From contig NW_019091774.1 of the NCBI RefSeq assembly GCF_001949145.1, forward strand, positions 54,290 to 68,821: 14,532 nt of DNA. The letters are read 5' to 3'. Position 1 is the stretch's first letter. Each line of letters starts with the position of its first letter. The position numbers were made by a program, and so were the translations under genes. The notes beneath the pieces are model-generated. The model was not told the DNA's origin, ran no database searches, and saw nothing but the letters and a program-made list of their open reading frames with translations. The stretch comes from Acanthaster planci. Lineage: Eukaryota > Echinodermata > Asteroidea > Valvatida > Acanthasteridae. Shown here in pieces: positions 7,196-14,532 of this stretch.

Positions 7196-7712
7196 AGCTC
7201 ATTACTGGTAGAAATAGGGGGCGCCCTTAGAGACAGAGTTAAGTTTAACTTTCATTTTTCATGATCAAATCTTGTAGGCCCTATGGGTGCATTCCACCTC
7301 AGTGTTGGATTCCTGGGTGAAAGCTCATTAATATTTTATGGCTTTTACAATAAGACATGCCATAATCAGGAGGGATCATAGAAAACATTTCTATAAATTC
7401 CGAATTTGGGATTAATCGTTTCCACTTCGGGGTATTTCTTTCACAAAAAGCCCCAAATTGCGGACATATTTGGATAGACGCGGGCGGCTACATTTAGAGC
7501 AGAGTGCATAGTTGTATTACTCTTGGGGGGTGTCATAACTTAGATGTCCAACACTTCTTGCAGCTGGATTGGAGACTAGCTCCATACACGAGTTTGTTCA
7601 TGTATCTTGTTCATGTTTTCACAGCAGTTTGCTACCGAGTTTCGTCTCGCAATGTGTCGCTCTTTGTGACTTCCACAACCGTCCTCCTAGATGTTACAAC
7701 CAGTTCAGAAGG
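7196..7712. other. Unassigned stretch between the array and the LTR
   Basis: No gene, repeat or element was recognised. The plus-strand open frame 7504-7734 runs into the LTR and resembles no family known to me. Confidence 0.6.
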
Positions 7713-8426
7713 TGTAGCGACCCTTGACCTATAAAGGTCACACCAACAAACGAACTTTTAGGCAAATGACTTTCCTTCTTTGCCATATTGTTTTCGCGTG
7801 TATATTGTAGTGGACTGTTTGTTTTCCTTAGTTCGAAGTCAACGGCGCCATCGCCGCCGGTGGAGTGGCTCCGGTGGCGCGCACCTGGCCTGGTTTTGGA
7901 ATTTTGCCGGCGCGTGCTCCGATCTGGAAATAGGTAGCCACAAATAGATCGCTTCGATCGGCTTCTTTTATTGGGTACGCAGGAAGTGCTTGGCTGGATT
8001 CCAGGGCTGGGTTAATTTGTTACATTGTTGTAGACCTATTCGCTGATGCCATTACTGCAGTGTCCTCGTCACTCAGACGCGCACTCCTAAACTTGACAAG
8101 GGCATGATTTTGGTTATAAATGCACTCCCATTGGCTGATAGGAAGCATTCAGTGTGCATCTCTTTGTTTACGTGCGTGGGGACACCGCAGTAATGACACC
8201 AGATTCTTGTCACTGGCTCGGTCTATACTTTTCTGAACAGTGAGATTTTGTATAGTGTGGAGAACGATCAGTTGTGTTTTTGGAAGCTTTGCGGCAGATA
8301 GCCGGTCTTTAATTTATTAAAACAAGTGACTGAGTTTGGCATTTAAAGCATTGAGTGCACTGTGTCCCCCTTTTCAAGCGTTTGGCTGGATTGGAGGACA
8401 AGAGCCCAGTTATAGGTTCACGCTCA
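7713..8426 (+). mobile_element. Probable 5' LTR of a Ty3/gypsy retrotransposon
   Basis: It starts with TGTAGCGACCC and ends with CGCTCA, giving the TG…CA form, two bases before the primer-binding site. Inside are TATAAA (8115-8120) and an ATTAAA polyA-type signal (8316-8321) followed by a GT-rich stretch, the U3-R-U5 order. A hairpin TGACCT-ATAA-AGGTCA (7725-7740) lies at the outer end. At about 714 bp it is within the range of gypsy LTRs. The ends are inferred; no second LTR in the window confirms them. Confidence 0.5.
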
Positions 8427-8428
8427 AT

Positions 8429-8445
8429 TGGTGGCAGTGGTGAGG
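8429..8445 (+). other. Primer-binding site, tRNA-Leu type
   Basis: TGGTGGCAGTGGTGAGG begins with TGG, the complement of the CCA tRNA end. It agrees at 13 of the first 14 positions with the complement of a eukaryotic tRNA-Leu 3' end ending CCGCTGCCACCA (recalled from memory). Its position just before gag is as expected. Confidence 0.65.
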
Positions 8446-8477
8446 ATAATTCTTGGCCTTTCAACGGAGAAGATTTT

Positions 8478-9717
8478 ATGGCGAGCTTTACGATGGAGCC
8501 CGCAAGAAATGTTGCGGAAGCCATCAGTAACATTTCCACTGAGATCGACCGGTTAGAGCGTTCACTTTAGGATAGCTGTAGAGCTAGTTGTGGATCCTCA
8601 TTAAGAGCCGGGAGACGACAACGCTACGTACCGGACTCACCGGACCCCCTTTCCCAGTACCCTAGCAGCAGGCGACAAAAACCACAAAGCTTGTGGAAGC
8701 GCCAAAAGAAACTTGCGTCAGATCTTTGCGAACAGTGACGGGCAGTGTGAAGTGAGTCTGACAGTGATGAGCACCGTTCTAGCTATCCTCAATCTCCAGC
8801 TCCTGCCACCCGACTGAGTCATGTAGCTGTTGCAAACCTCAATATCTGGGCAGACGCGATGCATTGAATACCGATACCACTACTAGTGGATAGAGTACTG
8901 CAAATGCGGTTGGCCAGCATGCAAACTTGGAACGCACCGCAGCAGCACTGCGGGTAAAGGCTCAAGAGTATGACGGGTCGTCATGCATTGAGGAGTACCT
9001 GGTGCTCCTCGAACGAGTCAGCAGGATCAACTGTTGGAATCAGGAGCAGAGGGTGGACAGTATGATCGTTGCAATGAAAGGCCCGGCGCTGGAAGTTACA
9101 GGCTCCTTGCAAAGGGAGTCCCAGTCGTCCTTTGACGAGTTAGTCAAGGCCCTTGAGCGACTATTTGGGACTGAGAAACATTGCATTCGCCACAGCACTG
9201 AACTGACTTCACGGAGAAGGCGTACAGGGGAGACTGTTGCCGAGTTGGGCAAAGCCATCAGAAAGTTGGTCCGCCGAGCCTATCCTGACAGCAGCTCCAA
9301 TTGAAAAGTTTTAGAACGTGCTGGACGACAGTGACCTCAAACGTTCACTATTCCTAGGGAAGCCATCCACGCTTGACAAAGCTATGGAGATTGTTGCAGA
9401 GGCTGAAGCATGGCTCAAAACGGAGAAGGCTGGATGATCAAGGACAGTGACGTCCGACGCCAACGCAGTGAAATCTGCGGAGCCTAGCTGCGCAAACTGG
9501 TGAGGTGGCATCAATGGTGCATGAACTGTTGGAAATACAGTGCCGTGGCAAAGGAATAAATAAGGCCGACGACTGTCAGCCAGGATGCTCGAAGTGCGAT
9601 AGCCTGGACCTTTTTCAGGCCCGATGTCCCCGCATAAAGGACGACCAGCAACCGTTAAACAAGGTGAGGCTGATCTTGGGCCGGAGGCCCAGCCATAGAT
9701 ATCCAGAGGCCCAGTGA
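8478..9717 (+). pseudogene. gag: Ty3/gypsy gag (capsid and zinc knuckle), decayed
   Basis: The likely start ATG is at 8478 (MASFTMEPARNVAEAI), with in-frame stops at 8568, 8736, 8748 and 8865. The reading then moves to another frame. Positions 8927-9304 give the capsid core of gypsy elements: an YDGSSCIEEYL start, MKGPALEV, and the RRRRTGETVAELGKAIRKL helix. It moves again at about 9285, with a TAG at 9312, and continues through SLFLGKPSTLDKAMEI to 9437. In a third frame, 9586-9627 is the nucleocapsid zinc knuckle with spacing C-x2-C-x4-L-x4-C, where Leu (9610-9612) stands in the place of the metal-binding His. Gag would form the particle and bind the element RNA. The copy cannot give an intact protein. 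Confidence 0.85.
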
Positions 9718-9724
9718 ACCCAAA

Positions 9725-10330
9725 GTGAAGGCAGTTCCGCCGCTGGTGAGAGTAACCCCGCCGCCAGCATGGGTAGCTTCGACTTTGGCGCAGGCAGTCC
9801 GATCGCCGAGACGGACAGCCTCAACGCCGGCGCAGGCAGTTCCGCAGCCGAGCTGGACAGCCCCGCCGCTGGCGCCGGTGACCCCGCTGCCGGAGCAGGC
9901 AGCCCCGCCGCCGGCGCGGGCAGCTCCATCTCCGGTGTTGACTGTCCCACCACCGCCTGGTGTTGCCATACGACCAACATCTTCTCATGTATCGGGACTG
10001 TATGTCAGAGGAGAGATTATGGACATGGCTGTGAGCTTCCCGATCGACACTGGCGCAACGGAAAGCTTCATCTCCTCCCAGTTGTTTCACAGGACAAACC
10101 CTGACTCGAGGCCCACACTCATGCATGCAGATCGCAAATTTCTTCAGGCTGATGGAAGTGAACTGCGCGTAGCTGGGCGAGTAAAACTGCTTATAAAGAT
10201 GGGGCAGTCAGATCCTACATGGCGTTTTGGTAGCTGACGTGAGTGATGATGTCATCCTGGGACTGGATTTGTTGCCAGCTAATCTGGGAGGAGTGTCTTA
10301 CCATTGGTAACTTCAATGTCCCTCTGCGGA
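9725..10330 (+). pseudogene. pro: Proline/alanine-rich linker and aspartic protease, frameshifted
   Basis: An open frame starting near 9725 first codes for about 80 residues rich in Pro, Ala and Val. They are built from loosely repeated PPPA-type steps and reflect a GC-rich degenerate repeat in the DNA (9730-9950). The retropepsin part follows: SFPIDTGATESFIS with the catalytic D-T-G-A at 10046-10057, then GRVKLLIKMG. The frame changes between about 10205 and 10224, and the second conserved piece, DDVILGLDLL (ILG motif at 10254-10262), is in another frame that ends at a TAA soon after. The enzyme would cut Gag-Pol. Both signature motifs are present, but not in one frame. Confidence 0.85.
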
Positions 10331-10737
10331 AGTATCCACAGGTGCCTGCAGCTTGTCGGGTGCGGATTACTGAGAATGTCGTTGTGCTCCCTTCTTCTGA
10401 AATGCTACTGGAGTGTCAAGTTGCCAGCGATGGAGGTGACCTGCCGACATGGGGTGTACTGCAGAATAAAGCGACGGTTGTCGAGAATCGCGAGGTTCTA
10501 GTGGCCAGTGCTCTTGTGCGTACAAGGACAACCGTGTTCCAGTGAGACTCTTAAACGTATCGCATGAAGTACTCATGCTCAGAGAGGGGACTGCTTCCGC
10601 CATCCTAGAACTGGTTGATAGTGTTGCAGTATTTGAACACACAGAACAAGAAAAACAAGAGGCAAGGGAGAGTGAAGAGCTGGGAGTACATGAACACCTG
10701 TCTTCACTGTTTGAGTTCAGCTGCGTAAGGTTAAAGG
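10280..10737 (+). pseudogene. Protease-RT connector of gypsy pol, two frames
   Basis: Positions about 10280-10545 give the spacer region of gypsy polyproteins (LPSSEMLLECQV, then NREVLVASALV). A second frame, up to about 10735, continues it (RLLNVSHEVLMLREGTAS, then HLSSLFEFSCVRLKVDER). The switch of frame falls near 10530-10545. Similarity to other gypsy connectors is recognised by pattern, not by a search. Confidence 0.65.
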
Positions 10738-11500
10738 TTGATGAGCGACCTAGACTTGCAAGCCTCACTGGGACAGTTCAGTGACGTATTCTCTACTGGG
10801 GATGGAGACATTGGTCGAACTAACCTCACCCAGCACCGCATCGAGACTGGGGCAGCCCCACCCATTCCACATAGACCGAGGAGAGTACCCTTAAACCAAC
10901 GAGAGTTGGCAGACAAAGAAATATCAAAAATGCTTTTGCAGGGCGTCATTGAGCCATCATAGAGTCCATGGAGTTCACCGCTTGTCCTGGTTAGGAAGAA
11001 GGACGGGTCTGTCCGATTGTGCATTGACCATCGAAGGCTGAAAGAGGTTACAGTGAAGGACGCACATCCACTCCCGCGTATAGAGGACAAGCTTGCGTCA
11101 CTGGCAGGGTCCCAATTCTTCTCTACCCTGGATCTTGCTTCAGGGTTCTGGTAGGTAGAGGTAACTGAGGAGGATAGGCCGAAGACTGCCTTTAGTACCG
11201 GACGAGGTGGGCTGTACCAGTTTATTACCATGCCTTTCGCGTTGTGCAACGCGCCCTTTACTTTTGAGGGCTTGATGGAGCGCATCATTGCAGGGTTGCA
11301 ATGGCAAGTGGCTGTTTTGTACCTCGATGACGTCATCGTTTTTGGACGGTCGTTTAATGAACACTAAAGATTATGCCTAGTTTTGCAGAGGCTTCGTGAG
11401 GCCAACCTGAAGTTAAAGCCCAAAAAGTGCTAGCTTCTCCAGCGAAAGGTACGGTTCCTCGGTCATGTCGTCTCTCCAGTGGGGTTTGCTACCGACCCTG
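10738..11500 (+). pseudogene. pol: Ty3/gypsy reverse transcriptase with four in-frame stops
   Basis: One frame runs from about 10738 through the whole RT, interrupted by TAG at 10960, TAG at 11152, TAA at 11365 and TAG at 11431. Conserved pieces in order are FSDVFSTG, the HRIETGAAPPIPHRPRR entry, SPLVLVRKKDGSVRLCIDHR, LDLASGFW just before the stop at 11152, FITMPFALCNAPFTF, the catalytic YLDD at 11320-11331 and GHVVSP of the thumb. The stop at 11152 stands where the family usually has Gln. Both YLDD aspartates and the LDLASG aspartate are kept, so the domain decayed by scattered point changes rather than large loss. It would copy the element RNA into DNA; this copy cannot. Confidence 0.93.
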
Positions 11501-12401
11501 ACAAGGTTCGTGCTGTGCAAGACTGGCCCCAGCCGGCCACTCTTGCTGATGTTCAAAGCTTTCTTGGACTGGTGTCATTCTACAGGTGGTTTACTGAGGG
11601 CTTTGCTGAAATTGCTCGACCCTTGCACCAGATCACCGAGAAGGGTAGGCAATTCCGAGGGACCATGGGATGCCAGGAAGCGTTTGAAGCGTTAAAGCAT
11701 CGTCTCCTTTCGTCCCTTATCCTGGCCTTTCCAATCCCAGAAAAGGAGTTCATCCTCGACACTGATGCCAGTGGGTCCGCAATTGGTGCTGTGCTGTCAC
11801 AAGTGCAGGAAGATGGGGAATGTGTCCTTGCCTACGGAACCAATTGACCAAGCAGGAGATGAATTATTGCGTGACGAGAAAGGAACTCCTGGCCATTGTG
11901 CACTTTGTAAAGAAGTACATGTATCATCATTATCTTTATGCGACTCGCTTCAGGACTCGTACAGATCACCGGTCCCTGAAGTGGTTGTTTTGTGTTCGGA
12001 ATCCGCAGGGACAGCTTGCCAGATAGCTAAAGAAGCTCAACATCTATGACTTTGTCGTTGAGCATCGTTCCGGTAGTCGTCACGAAAATGCTGATGCACT
12101 GTCCAGGAAATGTTTCCCTAACTGTGGCCACGTGTCGATGGAGGAAATCAGCCCCAGCACTGTGGTGAACATTGAAGCTTTGCGACAGCCCAAGATGTAG
12201 CATGTAGGGTGCAGCGTGGTGCAGGCAACTTCCTGGCCGGCTCAGGACACCCGTACATTGAAGAAGGCAACTGGATCCCCGGGTCCGGTAGCCTCTCCCC
12301 AGGTGAGAACAGCCCAGCCCCTGGAGACAGTAGCCTCACTGCCGAAACCAACACTGAAGGCAGTGCATCAACCAGGGGGAGATGTAGAGCCACAGAGGTA
12401 A
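11501..12401 (+). pseudogene. pol: Ty3/gypsy RNase H and RH-integrase linker, frameshifted
   Basis: The connection domain (VQSFLGLVSFYRWF, RPLHQITEKG) continues in the RT frame and leads into RNase H with FILDTDASGSAIGAVLSQ. At about 11840 the frame changes, and the rest (LTKQEMNYCVTRKELLAIV, RTDHRSLKWL, then NADALSR) is read one frame over with stops at 12024 and 12198. The catalytic acidic residues of DTDAS, KELL and TDHRSL are present, and DALS marks the usual domain end. After this comes a Pro-rich linker in the same frame to a TAA at 12399, longer than the short tether of many gypsy elements. RNase H would remove the RNA strand during reverse transcription. Confidence 0.9.
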
Positions 12402-12408
12402 GTTATAG

Positions 12409-13260
12409 CAGCTGGCCAAGTCACAGCGATATGATGATGACTTGAAGGAAGTGCTGCAGTGGGTGGCGATGGCCCATGGTCGACGACCGTCCTGGGACAG
12501 TGTGGCACCCTTGAGCAAAGAGATCAAGTTCTGGTGGGCTCGCTTTGAGCATCTGGTGGTAGAGCAAGAAACCCGGAGTATCCGATGGGAGCCTGGTCGA
12601 CCAGCTGAAAAACCCTGACTGACAATGTTGGTACCCCAGGAATTGCAACCTGCCATACCGAGACATTCACACGACAAGAAAACTGGAGGACATCTTTGTG
12701 TTGGAAAAATCTTTGCTAAACTGTGCAGAAGCAACTTCTACTGGTCTTCTATGCGTCAGTCGGCTCACCGCTGGGTCCAGCGGTGCCTACAGTGTCAGAG
12801 ACGGAAACCGCTAGCTAGGGCCAAGAGAGCGGAGCTGAAGCACTACCAGATATGTACACCCTTGGAAAGAAAAACGGTTGATGTCATAGGGCCCCCTCCC
12901 TTCCACTGGCTGGGATAACCGATACATCATTGTGGTGGGAGACTATTTCACCAAGTGGACTGAGTGTTATGCAGTTCCATATCACACTGCCAAGACCGTT
13001 GCAACCAAACTCGTGGATGAGTTCGTCGCCAGGCTCGGTGTTCCCCTGGAAGTCCACTCCGACCAAGGGAGGGAATTCGAGTCTGAGGTCTACACGGACA
13101 ATCCTACATCAGACAATGTGCTCAATCCTCGGCCTTAGAAAGACTCGCACCACTCCATACCACCCCAGTTCCAACGGAATGATTTAACATTTCAACTGGA
13201 CGATCCAAGCCATGCTGAGCCTGTGGGTGAACAAATCGTGACTTCTTTCTGCCCCTTGAC
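12409..13260 (+). pseudogene. pol: Ty3/gypsy integrase, three frames, stop at the catalytic Glu position
   Basis: The first frame (12409-12918, TGA at 12616) gives the pre-zinc region and an intact H2C2 zinc-binding domain (H-x6-H in SHDKKTGGH, then RCLQC). The core opens in the same frame with VDVIG, whose Asp codon is at 12880. A frame change near 12914 leads to VVGDYFTKWTECYAV and HSDQGREFES, with the second Asp at 13061. Another change near 13120 leads to LGLRKTRTTPYHPSSNGM. The next codon but one, 13185-13187, is TAA exactly where gypsy integrases have the third catalytic residue, Glu. Homology goes on past it (HFNWTIQAMLSLWVN, then FFLPL) and fades near 13260; no C-terminal domain is seen. 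The enzyme would insert the DNA copy. Confidence 0.9.
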
Positions 13261-14532
13261 GTTAAGCTTCGCCAGTGTTTGTACACACTATCTTGGGTAC
13301 ATGTGTTGTTTGTGGGTGATTTGCCTTAGTGTAGTCTCTTTGCAGGCGTTTCCCCGGAAATTGCGCTTTGGCGGTTTTGCACCATTTTTAGACTAGTTTT
13401 GGAATCGTAGTTAATGTTTACTCTTTTCTCGGCGATTCCTATTTTAATCCGGCTCCATGAAACTCTTTAGTTTAGATAAATAGATTTAATTGCTTGGAGA
13501 ATTTTGATACCGTTACATATGCTTGTGATTTTTTTCTTTGTTTTACATTAATAGATTTAATACTTAGATGTGGCTGATAACCGATACTTGTATTTTTGCT
13601 TGACAAACGGTAGCTCTGATTATTTCACAGATATGTTTCAAGCAGCTTTTGCATTGTATTTGTGGTTTAAATGTATGTTTATGTTATTTTTTAAAGCTTT
13701 GTCTCAACTTACATTAACTGGAGAAGTGACACAAATAAGTACAGATTCTGCGGTTGTTTATAGTCGACAGCTTGAAACTCTAACTTCACTTGTGCATTGT
13801 ATTTAAGAGTGCATATTTCTTAATGTATTATTAAATTAAAGGATTAAATAAGGAACCACTCCGAGATAGTATTCGGATATAATTCAATACTTTGCTTGAC
13901 CTATCCATTGCTGATTATAGTACCGGGGTATAATACCCAGACAGTGAGTTTATTTCCAAAATGCAATAGGTGCCTATTTGGTATCTTTCAGATTCTTACC
14001 CTCTCTTAGTTGCCGGCCATCAGTTTCTGCAGCTTTTAGACAGCGCAACATAACTTTAATGAGTCAGTACAGTAAAGAAGAAGTTTAATTAATTTATTTT
14101 AAGGATAAATGGTACACTGCTAAGGTCTTTGATCTTTCGTAACTTTGGAAAAATTGTTTTTCAAATGGATATATCTTATTTTGGAATTAAACCCTTCTAA
14201 TATTATTCGACATTTGCCTTTATTCAACTATATTTTACCTATCAGTTATATAGTATCGAACCCAGAAAGGCAGTCTTGTAAATCGCAAACTAAGGGGGTG
14301 GACCTGACAGTTGAGTATCGTGATCAGTGCAGTGTTCGAAACAGTGTATAAATTTGCATGTTCACCCTAGCACAAAAGCCTGTTGCTGTTCTTTTTTGTA
14401 TTATTATGTATTATAATTATTTGCGTTGTAGGCACTTTCTAAACTCTATCATCCACGGCAGTTGTTTTGGCATTAATATTAATTAGAATATTTAAGGTAG
14501 ACTATTGTGGCGGCGACACTCGCCGTCGCCCG
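13261..14532. other. AT-rich unassigned sequence after the integrase remnant
   Basis: Base composition drops to AT-rich and no coding family was recognised. The frames 13570-13806 and 14145-14351 on the plus strand have no motifs. No copy of the 7713-8426 LTR was found by eye. It may be host flank after a 3' truncation of the retroelement, or a second insertion. Confidence 0.6.
14509..14530. repeat. GC-rich inverted repeat at the window edge
   Basis: GGCGA-CAC-TCGCC (14512-14524) is a perfect short palindrome, and GGCGAC (14512-14517) can also pair with GTCGCC (14525-14530). It marks an abrupt GC-rich start after AT-rich DNA and may open another element cut by the window edge. Confidence 0.6.

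Noticed and set aside
6863-7264. A 133-residue plus-strand protein
   Set aside because: It is rich in Arg, Ser, His and Val because it reads through the CGTCG array; no family features.
7725-7740. A nuclear-receptor binding site (TGACCT-ATAA-AGGTCA)
   Set aside because: Two half-sites are arranged as an everted repeat, but a short palindrome at an LTR end is expected often enough that function cannot be claimed.
9615-10126. Several overlapping Ala/Pro/Gly-rich frames on both strands
   Set aside because: They are shadows of the GC-rich repeated linker before the protease; only the frame that leads into the DTGA motif is meaningful.
12373-12390. A polypurine tract followed by a 3' LTR (AGGGGGAGATGTAGAG)
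   Set aside because: It resembles a tract with a TGT start, but integrase coding continues after it and no LTR similarity follows.
13570-13806. A small plus-strand gene
   Set aside because: No recognisable motif, AT-rich composition and no splice or promoter support.

Overview
The window looks like genomic DNA of a marine invertebrate deuterostome, such as a lancelet, sea urchin or hemichordate. The basis is the abundance of ACATGTACATGT microrepeats, large phase-1 immunoglobulin (Ig) domain exons with spliceosomal introns, a tRNA-derived SINE and a Ty3/gypsy retroelement. The species cannot be fixed from the sequence alone. No bacterial features (operons, Shine-Dalgarno sites, CRISPR) are present.

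Positions 1-6517, minus strand, hold the 5' part of a multi-exon Ig-superfamily receptor or adhesion gene. A short signal-peptide exon (6424-6517) is followed by six exons (4747-5115, 3260-3610, 2278-2607, 1475-1780, 990-1304, 391-687). Each codes for exactly one Ig domain. Every exon junction is phase 1 and every domain keeps its Cys-Trp-Cys core. The first domain is V-like and the others resemble the C2/CD80-like domains of nephrin/Kirre proteins. The gene runs off the left edge, so its membrane anchor and tail are not seen. Six of the seven donors are GT; the one after the second Ig exon appears to be GC.

The introns carry mobile debris. Intron 2 has a foldback element with inverted arms (4060-4139 / 4451-4537) that resembles Penelope-like ends and includes a hammerhead-like core on the minus strand. 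Intron 1 has a tRNA-derived SINE, a 53-bp near-perfect palindrome and an 18-bp direct repeat flanking about 570 bp. Intron 4 holds a plus-strand open frame with tyrosine motifs resembling a receptor tail. Upstream of the signal exon lies a CpG-rich degenerate array built on a 13-bp CGTCG-type unit (6797-7195).

Positions about 7713-13260, plus strand, hold a decayed Ty3/gypsy LTR retrotransposon: a probable 5' LTR, a tRNA-Leu-type primer-binding site, gag with a damaged zinc knuckle, protease, reverse transcriptase, RNase H and integrase. It is broken by many stops and frame changes, including a stop at the expected catalytic Glu codon of integrase. Homology fades near 13260. The remaining 1.27 kb is AT-rich and unassigned, and no matching 3' LTR was seen.
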